Position numbers and translations under genes: made by a program. From NCBI GenBank assembly GCA_030765065.1, contig CM060987.1:75898557-75962556 (forward strand): DNA of 64,000 nucleotides. The letters are read 5' to 3'. Origin of the DNA: Deroplatys truncata (Eukaryota; Arthropoda; Insecta; Mantodea; Mantidae). Of the stretch, positions 12,005-23,559 are shown piece after piece. The notes beneath the pieces were generated by a model, which was not told the DNA's origin, made no database searches, and worked only from the letters and a program-made list of their open reading frames with translations. Position 1 is the first letter of the stretch; every line of letters starts with the position of its first letter.

Positions 12005-12286
12005 TTCCAGGACCAGTTTCCAATTTAACTACGGAAAATATATCATCAGACCACTTAAACATATCATGGCTGGAACCCTCTTACGGTAGCAACTGTGTAA
12101 GCCGATATATAATCTCCTGGAGTGACAGTTCCACTACCATGTGGAGCAATGAAACAACCACCGAGTTGAACTACACAATTGAGGACTTGAAGCCCTGCAC
12201 AGAATATGTGATTTCAGTCTTTGCTGAGGGTAAAAATGGTGAAACATCTGAACCTAACAATTCAACGGAGACTACGGCTTCTGCTG
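12005..12286 (+). CDS. FN3-domain exon 1 of a large extracellular/receptor gene
   Basis: This is a 282-bp exon between the acceptor TTCATTCAG and the donor G|GTAAGA. It has no internal stop and is phase 1 at both ends, so it can be duplicated or skipped without shifting frame. The 94 residues form one fibronectin type III domain: VPGPVSNLT (strand A), NISWLEPSYGSNC (B, with the hallmark Trp), YIISW (C), LNYTIEDLKPCTEYVISVFA (E-F with the Tyr corner). Two Cys (GSNC and KPCT) are kept in all three exons and may form a disulfide. Six to seven N-glycosylation sequons suggest an extracellular location. FN3 arrays of this style occur in receptor tyrosine phosphatases (Ptp10D/PTPRQ-like) and adhesion proteins; which one is not decidable from this exon. 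Confidence 0.85.
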
Positions 12287-12445
12287 GTAAGAAATAACGG
12301 ATTATTAATATTGATTCTATTTTATGAATATAATTAGAATATCTGTAAATATATAAGGAACCCACTGATTCAACAGTAACTATTTTAACCGCCTAGAGCA
12401 GCGCACTATACCATTCTAATGCTATTTATTTTGTGCAGTATTTTT

Positions 12446-13386
12446 ACTTTTTCTACTACGTATGGTAAGTAGGGGAAGTATTGTATTCCACCCAAAAATT
12501 CGATACCGAGATTTCACCGGAAATATATGTTTTAAGACCCCCTGAATAAAAAAAAGCATTTTTGGAAACGTCCGTGTGTGTGTCTGTCTGTCTGTGTGCT
12601 TGTCTGTGTGCCTGTCTGTGAACAGCATAACTCAGAAACGAACAGTCGGATAAACACCAAACTTGGTATTTAGGCTCAGTATCTTCCAGAGATGCGACAC
12701 CCCAGATTACCCTTTACATGGAACATTTTTCAAAAATTTTAATTTTCTCAAAAATGGCTAACGATTTTGATTAAAATATCATATGTTTAAGATACCTTCA
12801 TGACAAACAAAATGTATATCTTGAATTTTATGGGAATGTCTCCAAAAGTATTCTTCATCGTGAACGACTTTTGCATAACTGGTAAACCATAAGAGAGAGA
12901 CAAAATGTTACTACACAAAAAATGTAGATCGCATTAAGATACACAATTTATGCCATATGCATTTTTGTTGTTGAGTGAAACATTTTCGAGATATTGCTTG
13001 TTATTCCCTTAAATTTTTCAATACTTTCTCAAATGGGAATTCGTTATTCATTTTGTCTTGGATATGCAAAGAGTATTAATCTGTAGCAAAGAGAATGGTG
13101 CTGCGCATAGCAACCAGCTATTAAGAGATATGTGTATGCTCAGCGGCTACGTTATTTTTATATTGCCGTTGCAAATACAAAACAAGGGGAACATAGTAGG
13201 TCTTAAGCGGTAGTCAAATATTTTTAGAACTGGTCTCAATGTGTTAAATGTAATTCTCTTTGCATGTCAAAAGACCCTTTCTGCAAATGTTTATCTCGAT
13301 TAATATGAAATAGATGGAGAATAAGAGTTTGTAAAAATAGTTTGTACAAGAGTAGAGAAAGTCATGTGTGTGTTACGCATCAGATT
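12446..13386 (-). mobile_element. Dominant interspersed repeat (HINE-like), minus orientation
   Basis: It starts ACTTTTTCTACTACGTATGG, carries the TG/TCTG microsatellite at about 12570-12620 and ends GTAGAGAAAGTCATGTGTGT..ACGCATCAGA. It begins 160 bp downstream of FN3 exon 1, inside the presumed intron. No protein is encoded. Confidence 0.85.
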
Positions 13387-13639
13387 TTTCTTCGTTCTTT
13401 CGTTTTGTGTCACTTTTCTTACGAATTTAATGCATAAGAAATAATGATCCATTGCTGAAACCTATAACACAAGTATATACTTTTTCAAAGAGGTAGAGGG
13501 TATTACAAGCAAACTTTTGCTCATACATCTTTCAGCCATCTACAAAGCATTTCACTGATTACAGATCTATACATCGAAAGTATAAAACTCGATCTATTTG
13601 TTCGTTGACAGATGCATGTAGACCCTGGTATTAGATATA

Positions 13640-13860
13640 GTATATAGAGAGTCTTCTCAGCCTGCGGATTGAGAAGTTATGCAGTCCCTGCATTGAATAG
13701 GCCATGCGTAAGCACTTCTCACTGCATCGCGTCATATCAATTTCGGCTTGCACTCGTAGCGCAACAGTGTGAGCGTTGGCCTTGAGTAGTGAGGGTCCCA
13801 GGTTCAAATACTGTCACTTGAAGGTACTTCTTATGTTTAGTATTTTTAATGAGACTGATA
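13640..13860 (+). mobile_element. tRNA-headed SINE-like repeat (family D), plus copy
   Basis: It contains CAGCCTGCGGATTG and CCCTGCATTGAATAG, then an A-box-like CTCGTAGCGCAACAGTG and a B-box-like CCCAGGTTCAAATAC. The same elements in the same order appear inverted at 13985-14101 plus 16805-16890, so it is repetitive. The tRNA-like block lies after other sequence rather than at the start, unlike an ordinary SINE. Confidence 0.5.
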
Positions 13861-13984
13861 GTTTGACATGGCAATGCCGTTTCATTTAAATAGTTTAGTT
13901 ATGTGAATTTCATTAAAATACAAATTGCTGCTTGTTAGAATTTGCAAATCCACTTTCGAGTGCATTCGGAAAGAAATCATGATT

Positions 13985-14101
13985 TGCTGGAACGTTCTCG
14001 AGACATGAACAGAAATGAATAGAATATTGATTTACTCGCAGGCGTGATTTGAGCTTCCGACCTCCCTCATACGTTTCAGCATGTTAACCATTGCGCTATG
14101 C
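13985..14101 (-). mobile_element. Family D SINE-like repeat, minus copy, first half
   Basis: On the minus strand it reads CATAGCGCAATGGTTAACATG (A-box-like) then GAAGCTCAAATCACGCC (B-box-like). The copy is interrupted after 14101 by a retrotransposon and resumes at 16805. Its neighbour at 13640-13860 lies in inverse orientation. Confidence 0.5.
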
Positions 14102-14779
14102 CCCCCCCCCAGGGGCTCACCTTTTGTGAGTACGGGTTAGGCGCACCCGGGGTACCCGAGCCATTCATAGCCATTTTCACCCTTTCATCCCCGTCCGGTC
14201 GAGGTGGGTTCGTTCTCGTGACCGGTGGACTCAAGGTAGGCTCTCGTGCGTTCTGTGCATTTCATTCCATGTCGCCCCTCGCCATCGTTTCTTTCTTTTC
14301 TTCTATTTATGCACATTTCGCCCCACGCCAATTCATTTACACATCTCTTTTACTTCTTCGCCGGCCTACCTTGAGTCCGAAGCGCCCACACACTTTTAGT
14401 TTCTTTTAACGTCTTCTTTTAATCCTCCGTGGACACAGCCTGACGGATACCCGCGTACGAGCTGCGCAGCTGGGTGAGAGGGTAATGGCGTCATCCCCAC
14501 CACCCGGGGTCGTCATGTAGGGATTGTGTTCGTATCCGCTGTTCAACTGCAGTCCCGCGGGGGGGGGCATTGCATGAGCTGCTGACTTCCGACGGCCATT
14601 GGGTCCCTCTGTCTATGTTCTGGGAGGTGTGACCCTGGGGTGAGATAGGTATAGATAGGCCACTCACCCAAGCCGGGGTAACGCCCGGGAAGTCAGAGCC
14701 CGAAGTCGGAGACGGTTGCAATGGTGGAGGATTTATTTCGCTTTGGAGCACCCTTCCTCCATTAATACCAACAAGCGCC

Positions 14780-15399
14780 GAAAAGTTTATGTAACAGAAG
14801 TGACACCACCGACAACTGGTTGTTACTTGGTAATTTCACGAACCGAAGAAGGACAAAGTTTTTAGGTGAACCCTTTCATCATTCAAAAGGGCATTGATGT
14901 TATTGCTGGTGCGGTTCAGTCCTGCACTCGCCTACGGAATGGTTCCTTATTAGCACAAACGACGTCCGATCAGCAAAGTAAGACCTTGTTGCGCGCTACG
15001 CTTCTCCACGGCTATCCTATCTGTGTGGAGAAGCACCGCACATTGAATTCCTGTCGAGGCGTCATTACCACCCACAGCCTCGATGGTATATCGGACGAGG
15101 ACCTGGTAGAATATCTTGCAGACCAGAAGGTGACAGCGGTCCATCGAGTGCAGGCCAAACGCGACGGCGTATTGGTACCCACTCGTACCCTATTTCTAAC
15201 GTTTGATGGCGTCGATCTGCCCACGAGCATTTCCGCAGGGTACGAACGGATTTCTGTGAGGCCTTATATTCCTAGACCTCTGCGTTGTTTTAAATGCCAA
15301 CGTTTTGGGCATATGCAAGTCTCATGTAAGAGTGCCGTTACCATCTGTGCCTCATGTAGCCACCCGTGCTGTAGAGTGTCTCTTACGTTTTATCAATGA
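14780..15399 (+). pseudogene. Non-LTR retrotransposon ORF1 (gag-like, zinc knuckle)
   Basis: The readable protein runs NPFIIQKGIDVIAGAVQSCT through TLFLTFDGVDLPTSISAGYE to CFKCQRFGHMQVSCK, a CCHC zinc knuckle, and the start of a second (CASCSH). This is the nucleic-acid-binding ORF1 protein that packages element RNA. A further in-family stretch (EVTPPTTGCYLVISRTEEGQ) sits just upstream in another frame and is separated by a one-base shift near 14860. The frame ends abnormally inside the second knuckle, where the element is deleted. The family protein is normally well over 400 residues. Confidence 0.8.
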
Positions 15400-16083
15400 C
15401 ATTGGATTTACCAGACGCATTTGATGCGCTGAGCGTCTTTTTACTGTGTAGTTTTATCTTGTTTTTTAATGGGGCATCTCCTCCCCAGTGGACTTTGGCG
15501 CTCGTGTCCCTGACATTCTACAGTTCTTGACACGTTGTTTTACTCTTTGAAGTGGTGTACTTGTAATGTTATATTTAATTTGTTGAGCCCCACGTTTGGG
15601 AGCCAATTTGCGACGGTATTATTTATAATGTTTGTGTATTTGTGTTTACTCCACGTGGTGAAGCCATTTTGTTGCGTGATTCTTTGTTAGGTTTGTTAGC
15701 TCCATCTGGTGTTAGCAATTTGCGGCAGTATTAGTGTTTGTTTAAAAAAATGCTACTGTGGTTTTATTTAATTTTGGTTCACTGTCCTCCGGCTAGCTAT
15801 AATCCTTTTGGTCGAGCACTTCTCTTTATACAGGTTGTGTAAACGGAAAGGAGTCTTTTATCCAAAGATAACACTGATGAAGGAATTTGTTTTACACTTT
15901 TATTGTCGAACACATTCACTATCACATTTACACATTGATCTTGACACTCGCCAAACTGAAACTGTTATAATAACTTCATTACTGATCACTTTTAATTCGC
16001 GTACTTCAACCTTTTGTATAATTAACTTTACAACACTTTAGATTTTTCATAACTCTGCTACGCGTAACCTGCGAATCGATAGC

Positions 16084-16190
16084 CGACGTGTACTGTACAA
16101 ATATTTCTGCTGGACTGAGGGCGACGTGTAACGTACAAATGTTTTCGAGAACTGACGGCGACGTGTAGCGTACAAATGTTTTCGGTGAAC
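16084..16190. repeat. Three short tandem repeats, period about 37 bp
   Basis: The block GACGTGTAxxGTACAAATxTTT occurs at 16084, 16122 and 16159 inside the presumed non-LTR element, followed by a TATA-like CTATTTATACTCC at about 16226. This looks like a small promoter- or enhancer-like array of unknown origin. Confidence 0.55.
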
Positions 16191-16804
16191 TGACGGACTG
16201 AAAGACTTTACCTCTAACCTAGCCCTATTTATACTCCTACACCCCGATGTGCCTAAAGATTATAACTGAGCTTCTATTGGCTAATAAAACGCGCCAACAT
16301 TAGCGTCTATTTTTATATCCAATGAAAATTATGAATACATATGCTCTAGGGAAAATGTTCCAGCAAATTCTAAAGAAAAACGCGCCAATATTACGTAACT
16401 TCCTGGTCTCTAATAATGATAAACAGCTCACCCCCTCGCTGCATTATTGCACGCTATTATTGTCAGTTTCAGTAAGGCCGTATAAACTTACTTCTCAACA
16501 ATAATTACAATCAACAAACATCTTAAATTAATGTCACACAAAAATGCATATTAATACTATAATCATTCTTTACATTTAAATAATTTATGATACAAATTAC
16601 TGCATCATCTTTTATTGACCATGTTTTTAGTGTGTTCGTTTTTGGTATTTTGTGTTTTTTTTTACCTTTAGGACTAGTGGGTTTGTGTCCCGTTTTTAAT
16701 TATGCGGTTTTTTATCGGACTTTTATTTTGGACAGTACATTTTATACTTTGTAAGGGCGCTGATGACCTTAGCTGTTTAGCGCCCTTAAACCGCATCTCA
16801 TCAT

Positions 16805-16890
16805 CATTGCGCTATGCATTTCGCATCGTCTGTAAAATGCAGGGTTGCCTAGTTACCAATCCGCAGGATGAGAAGACTCACACGGTATTT
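16805..16890 (-). mobile_element. Family D SINE-like repeat, minus copy, second half
   Basis: It continues the copy interrupted at 14101. On the minus strand it holds CATCCTGCGGATTGGTAACT and CCCTGCATTTTACAGA, matching the + copy near 13660-13700. Confidence 0.5.
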
Positions 16891-17929
16891 ACAGGTGAGT
16901 CAGAATAACACCGAATAACTTTAAGGGGCGATTCTGGGGTTCTAATTGAGTATTTACTTTTAGGGAATGTATGCGCCCAAACTTCTTGTCGAGCTAGGTG
17001 GCATTCACCTTTCGAAATACCGCGTCGGGTCAGATGAAATTCCGCCGAACAGGTCCCTACGCATCTTTTGCTACAAGGCATGGGGCGAGTTTTTAAATAA
17101 GGGTAGCAGGTATCTTTAATTTTAAACAATGCAAAACTCTCTTAAATGGATTTAGTAACTTATGGATATTTATTTAATTGGTGAATTAGTGAATAATCCC
17201 ATATAGTCCTGTAGGGCAAGGGCCTACTACTTATGTAGGGGTGGCTTAATTGGGCCAACTAAGGGAGCTGTATTGTTCTCGTTTGGTGAGCCATACCATA
17301 GGGAATTTGTACCTGTTTCGACCAATTTCATTGTATTTTAGACTTAAGAGAATTTGTGCTTGCTTAGTGTATTACCCTCCTAGCACATATCCTAATTTTT
17401 AACCTGGTATACTAACATTTTATCACTGCATATACCATACACTTAAGATAGCTTGTGGCCTACTGCTTGTTAACATCCTAGCACTATATTCACATTTGGA
17501 TAAACCGTAACCTGCTATTATTATGTTTTAATTATAGAGATATTTTTATACACTTGCGAGAGCTGACTCTTCCTTGTACCAATAACCTAGCCCTTATAGT
17601 ATAGGCACAATTTCTCTTGTCTGTTCTCGTTGTGACACTATTTTCACTTATATTCGGAACTACTACTCCTATGGCACTAAATCCATGTGCTCTGAAGTAA
17701 GTCGAAGCATTTTTAACCGATCTGCAGCTGCGAATTCAGGTTATTGTCAATAACATATGCAAATAAATACTATTGTTGGTAAAATTTTCTCCACCATTAT
17801 ACAAATTATTTGTGAAAAGTTTAAACAATGTTAACTGATGAAACACATGTTTTTAAGTCTTCAAACATAGTTAAACTAAGAACAAAACAAGAATTGAACA
17901 ACTGCATAAATGCTTATAAAAGATGTTAA
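16891..17929. other. No gene recognised
   Basis: Mostly AT-rich intron-like sequence. A short open frame on - at 16878-17129 has no recognisable domain. Confidence 0.55.
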
Positions 17930-18420
17930 AAATGCCGAAATTTGTTTTCGGAGCATAGTTGATAGCTCGTTGTAAATTATTGCCAACTTCTTTCAAAAAT
18001 ACTTGGCATATCACTAATAGCATCAAATGCTACAAAGATCCATGTCATCAGCTCCTCTTCACTATTAACTGGCATCTCGTACACAAGAGTCTGAGCATGT
18101 CTCCAAAGGAAAACTCTAAAGGGGTTAGATCTGGTGAACGTGCTGGCCATTATTTTGGTGCTCCTCTACTGTTCCAACGATCAGGATACATTACACTTAG
18201 GAAATTCTATACGACACCGGAATAATGCGCAGGTGCCCCATCGCTTTGGAACCACATTAAATGACGTATTCCCAAAGGAACATCTACCAGAAGTTCTGAC
18301 AAAGTATGTTGAAAAAATGTAGGTAAATGTGACTCGTCAAACGTGGATAGTAAATATGATCCTGTGAGTGTGTCATTCACATTGCCAGCCCAAATGTTCA
18401 CTCAAACCGGCGTTTGTAAT
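17930..18420 (-). pseudogene. IS630/Tc1-type DDE transposase fragment
   Basis: The minus strand reads MWFQSDGAPAHYS at about 18213-18250 and ARSPDLTPLEFSFGDM near 18105-18150. These are the second and third catalytic blocks of the DDE nuclease in a widespread insect IS630-Tc1-like family. The N-terminal DNA-binding part and the ends are not visible. Frameshifts break the frame. The relic at 52370-52915 belongs to a similar family. Confidence 0.7.
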
Positions 18421-20747
18421 TTGTAACTCTATCGCTATTCCCAGAATTACTTTAAGATAATTTCCAATCTGCTAAAATAATTGGCTAGCAGAAATCTATT
18501 CACCAATTTCTCATAACCTAGAAATTTAATTTATTCTGACGCGCCGGAACAGGAAGAACATAACAGCCAGTTGGGTTATATAATGATAACTTATACATAA
18601 TAAATTTGCGTATGATAATTTATCCGAAATAAAGTACATGTAGCTGTAACATTCCCCCAGATAACACAACTGAAACTAAACTTTCTTTACACTACCACCT
18701 TCCACTTAAGCAATACCTACCTAAAATAATATGGATATTAGCAAATACCAATAATGATTTTCATCCAAAGATTAAGATAGAAGAACATGTCCACAGAACT
18801 GAACTATCCAAATCGTGAATAAAATAATAAGTACCCACCTATGCTTGATGGTACACATTAAAATTTCGAAAAATCTGCATGACCAGTGGTATCTTTCAAA
18901 AGTATAATTAAAAGCCAAAAACCACAAAGAAAATTAAGCAATAATTGCGAGTTAATTTGAATTAGTGAAACTTGCATCAAAACAATATAAAACTGCGTTG
19001 CTAATGCTTTTGTCTGTCATTTCTAACCTAAAATTAAATTCACTTTACAGGGCCACTGCCACAGCTACTCAACAGCTTGGCAAGTTTTCCCCATAAAAAT
19101 CTAATTATTTGGGGTCACAAGAAAAAGTAAGTATGCTGTTCTAAGCAATGGGTTCGAGTTTTAAAACTCCCCACATATTTTGTTTTTCGTGTGACGCTTG
19201 CATAACACGCTTTGTCTCCATCTTGGCAAGGAAGAGTAACAAAAGCACTCGGTAGTCATTATGCCGCTAACACCAGTGTGAAAACAAAAGGCTGTTGCAG
19301 AGCGCATGAATTTTCGATTAGTTACTCCAGCGAGCTAACAAACCGCGAGAAAACAATATCGCGAAAGGAAACTAGTTAAAAATGTCAGATACCGGCACAT
19401 TTGTTAAGAGCGTTTCTGTAAGGTTAACAAATAAATGTAGTCGCCTTTTTAATAACGAAGTTACAGATTAGCTCTGATTATATGTGTTACGGTAATCATG
19501 GGAAATGCTCACACATTTTTGACTGCTGTAAATATTTACTTTGTTGATGGGTAAATGTAGGCAAAAGAAGGGAACCATTTTACACTTTCCAGAAATTCTT
19601 CAGAATTACTAGCAAGAGTGCACTTTTACCAAAGAAGAGTGGTAAATGTGGTAGAGCAAGCTGATTGAGATGTTTTGGTCTAATTCAGAGCTGACAACTT
19701 AACCACAATTGTGATAGGCATTACAAATAGTACAACATATTTTACCACGTACCGAACAGCTTATGTAAAATCACCCTACTTTATAACAATAATAATGAAT
19801 AATGATGACACAATTCAGTTAAATGTTCAGTTAATGTTTTGACAGTTACATTTTAAGTGAAACCCTGAGAATAGAAATTACATATGAAAACAGAAAGAAA
19901 AGTATTCAAGAGAAGAGAGTCAGAAAGAATGGATAATAATCCAGAAAGCCTCGGCGTGTTTCTGATTTAATAAATGGTTTAAAGAGATTCTTATCCGATT
20001 TGTAAGCCGTTTCCAGGAAGCACTACGTGGTGATAATCTCTAATTGTTCCTCATATATTTTTATTTTATAAAGCTGCATTTTAAAAGCTTTCTATAATAT
20101 TATGTACATACATACCGAGGAAAAAAATATATAGGCACCACTTTACACTGGAAAACCAAATTATATTCTAGCTTCTATAAATAGTGCCCGCTGTCTAAAA
20201 ATGTTTTTGAAAGACCATTAAGGGCTATAAAAATAAAATATAGGTGTTAGAGAAGTCATGTAAAGTTAACACATAAGATGTTTTAAGATTAGGACATGAT
20301 AAGTACTAAAATATCTGCAGGTATATCTTACCGCCCTTCAGGAACTAAAACTAGAATATGTGGAATTTTACTTCAAACGAAAATTAGAAATGGCAATAGA
20401 ATTTGTGTATAATGATGGAACTGTTAGAACCCAACGGAAATTAGCAAACGATATCGTGCGTATGGAAGATGATGATTTACTTGATTATGTGAGTTTATAT
20501 CATAAAATCCCTTTTTGTGAAGAACGAGAAAGAAGTGCCTACTTGTAATAAAGAGAGGCGCCTACAAACTAATGCCAGTTTGTGGTGCAAGGGAATGCAC
20601 ATATATTTGGGGCCACCATTTACATTGCTACTATTTCTCTTCTCTCAGGAGGGGAACACTAACTAATAATATCCGGAGAGTATGCTTAAGCTCATCTCTA
20701 AATCAACAAAAGTGCTTTCAAATGTGAAATTATGACATTAGCATATT
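18421..20747. other. No gene recognised
   Basis: About 2.3 kb of AT-rich intron-like sequence. A 62-codon frame at 20360-20548 on + has no recognisable motif and no splice context that I can defend. Confidence 0.55.
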
Positions 20748-21579
20748 ACTTTCCCTACTACGTATAGTAAGTAGGGGAACTATTGCATTCTACCCAAAAA
20801 TTCGATACCAAAATTTCACGGAATACATGTTTGGGATGCTCTGAATCTAAGTAAAGCATTTTTAAAAAAAATGTCCATGTGTATGTCTGTGTGTCTGTCT
20901 CTGAACAGCTTAACTCAAAAACAAAACGTCGAATAAATACCAAAATTGGTATTTGAGTTAAGTATCTTCCGAGGATGCGATACAAAGATTTTTAAGAAAA
21001 TCCCTCCACCCCAGATTACCCTTTATATGAAACATTTTTCGAAAGTTTTGATTCTCTCAAAAATGGCTATAACGATTTTGATTAAAGTATCATGTTTAAG
21101 ATATTTTCATGGTAAATGAAATGTATATCTGGAATTTTCTGGGACTATCCCCAAACGTCCTCTTCATTCTGAATGGCTTTGGCATAGTAAACTGTAAGAG
21201 ATAGATAAAATTTTACTACACAAAAAAATGTATTTTTTAATTTATGTCATATACATTTTTATCCAGTGAACCATTTCCAAGATATTCCTTGTTATTTGTT
21301 TGAATTTTTCAGTACTCATAGTTTTTCTCAAATGAGAATTCGTTATTCATTTTTTATGCCCTGGACATGCAAAGAGAATGGATGTTCCACATAGCAACCA
21401 GCTATTAAAATATTTGACTATCGCTTTGACTATCCCCTTGCACCTACAAGAAAGTTGGCAACAAGATATTTTTGTGCAAACATTTATCTCGATATTAACA
21501 TGAAGTAGATGGAGAATAAGCGTTTGTAAAAATAGTGCGTATAAGAGTAGAGAAAGCCATGTTAGTACAACACATCAGG
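20748..21579 (-). mobile_element. Dominant interspersed repeat (HINE-like), minus orientation
   Basis: It starts ACTTTCCCTACTACGTATAG and ends AGTAGAGAAAGCCATGTTAG..ACACATCAGG. It ends 147 bp upstream of FN3 exon 2 and has the same orientation as the copy just downstream of exon 1. Confidence 0.85.
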
Positions 21580-21726
21580 TTTTTTTTAGAAGTTTTTAAT
21601 GGATTTCCAAATAGCTCGCTTTATTTCCTATAATTCGTAACTATCACTTATGCACTGATGCACAGAAAAAATAAACATACAATTATAATATCTAACAAAC
21701 TGAGTACTAACATTTTTGTCCTTCAG

Positions 21727-22008
21727 TTCCAGGACCAGTTTCCCACTTAACCATAGAAGACATATTATCAGACTCCTTAAATATATCATGGCTGGCACCA
21801 TCTTATGGCAGCAACTGTGTATACTGGTACATAATCTCTTGGAGCGACAGTTCCACTACCATATGGACCACTGAAAAAACCGACGAGTTGCATTACAGAG
21901 TTGAGAGTCTGGACCCTTGCACACAATATTATGTTTCTATCGTTGCTGAGGGTATCAACGGTGAAAAATCTCAACCCAGCATTTCAATGGAAACTACATC
22001 TTCTGTTG
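21727..22008 (+). CDS. FN3-domain exon 2 of the same gene
   Basis: This 282-bp exon lies between the acceptor TTTGTCCTTCAG and the donor G|GTAAGA and is phase 1-1 with no stop. It aligns without gaps to the exon at 12005; by hand count about two thirds of residues are identical. FN3 landmarks are VPGPVSHLT, NISWLAPSYGSNC, YIISW and LDPCTQYYVSIVAEG, with the same Cys pair. Only one sequon (NIS) remains, against six or more in exon 1. A few intronic bases after the donor (GTAAGATATAACTG) resemble those after the other two exons, which supports origin by exon duplication including splice sites. Confidence 0.85.
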
Positions 22009-22101
22009 GTAAGATATAACTGAAATGTTACTACTGATTTTGCTCTGTGGTCACAAAGATAGTGTAATATCCTTATTAATATTATAACGAGAGAAAATCT
22101 G

Positions 22102-22160
22102 AATGCATGTATGTATATACATATATGTATGTGTATATGTATGTATATATGTATGTAAAT
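22102..22160. repeat. TATG/TA microsatellite
   Basis: Alternating TATG, TATA and TGTA units in the intron just after FN3 exon 2. Confidence 0.9.
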
Positions 22161-22180
22161 AATGTAGTATTGTAGCGCCC

Positions 22181-22520
22181 CAGGGCTGGGAGTGAACCCC
22201 AGAAATCGGAGTGAAGCAGCACTCAGGAAAGTTTTGAAATTAGTATACGTGGTTACTATAGATTAACAGAACGCTGGCGCCTCACAGTGAGGGATGTTTA
22301 AGCTGGTTAAATTGAGGTCACAGGGGCCACACCGCTCGTGGTCATGACAAGTATTTTGATAACTTGTGAACAGAAAGAAGCATCACCTTCAGTCGTGTAT
22401 GTAATAAACTGACTGGGTTGTAGGCAAGTTTCATTATAACCGAAACCAGCACCCCTTTCCCGAGAGCTACACGTAACCTGGACGAGTACTCTTCCACTAA
22501 GTTACTTCATCCTTGTAGCA
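22181..22520. mobile_element. Possible solo LTR fragment
   Basis: Begins TGTAGCGCCCCAGGGCTGGG and ends near TTGTAGCA, with a base composition unlike the flanks. TGTA..CA ends and the GCGCCCC start suit a Gypsy-type long terminal repeat, and Gypsy pol relics lie 1 kb away at 23560. No second copy or target duplication was found, so the call is weak. Confidence 0.25.
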
Positions 22521-23555
22521 TGCGGTATGGGATTTAGCATAATCTCTAAAACCACTCAACCAATTTTGATAATTATTTCAGAATTGATAAGTCCTATTCT
22601 TATTTTACGAACATGGGCTATGAAATACCTAATTTAAATTCATAAATAACAAAACACAAAAGGATTTATAAATCGTCCGTTGAGAAGGCCATGGAGTAGA
22701 TAATAGTTGCTCCACAGAGAATACGTGTAGAAACAAAAGCCTGTTAATTGCTGTACTCCGCAGAGAACGCCTGTGAAAAGAAAAGCCGGTTACACGTTAT
22801 TCCAAGCAATATACTTATATGAGCATCATGTAACATCTAAGCAAAGAGGAGACAGTTTAAAAAGCGACAATCGATCCTGTTTATCGATCCTATGTGATAT
22901 TTATTTCTTTAATTGGCATTTATCGAATACTGCAGGTGTGTGCGGGCGTGCGTGTGTGTGTGAGAAATTACATTGAGTTTTGTTTATGGACACTCTTTAA
23001 ATGTTATGTTTCTTAGCGTCCAATTCCATAGAGGATGTTTCAGGACCTCTAGGATAAACTCTTAAGGAACGATAGATCTCGCAGAGGACAACATTTTTTG
23101 TCAAGCAACTACCATCCAACCAGCATCGTTACAGAGTTATTCACCCCTGTTTGAAGCGTATCCGGTGGGATAAGTTTGAGAGGCACAGCCAGTATACTTT
23201 GACTCTGTTTGTTTACAACCGTTGAATCAAGTGACAGCCTCCTTCTTGACCCTTAGGCCTGGTTAGGTTTGCTAGGTCTGAGACGCACAGCCCAATTTAA
23301 CTCAGTGTTTGTGAACAACAGCTCCACGCATACCACCTCCAGAAAGCACATTGACTGGGGCCGAACGATGTGTTCCTCCCATTCCTTTAGACTGTGGATG
23401 AAGGAGAGTGGTTCGAGTCTTGTGTATCCAAGGTGACGGATTAGCTAATGCATAAGGTTGGATTCAGAATTAGTCCCCTGATCACTGTGAAACTCCCGAG
23501 GGATCCTAAAGCGGAAGAAGATATTCACTACTGCCTAACCACAGTAGAAACCTCT
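22521..23555. other. No gene recognised
   Basis: Mixed composition. It may include untranslated parts of the Gypsy relic to its right, but no motif proves that. Confidence 0.4.
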
Positions 23556-23559
23556 TGAT

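Larger units (their letters stand above)
14102..16804 (+). mobile_element. Non-LTR retrotransposon (Jockey/I-type), ORF2 missing
   Basis: The element is bounded by CATTGCGCTATGC at 14089-14101 and again at 16805-16817, a perfect 13-bp target-site duplication. It begins with a C run and a GC-rich 5' region, contains a gag-like ORF1, and ends GGGCGCTGATGACCTTAGCT ... CATCTCATCAT, the 3' end style of many insect Jockey/I elements. The endonuclease-reverse transcriptase ORF is absent, so it was mobilised in trans or has suffered an internal deletion. Sequence at about 15790-16615 has a different character and may be a separate insertion. Confidence 0.8.
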
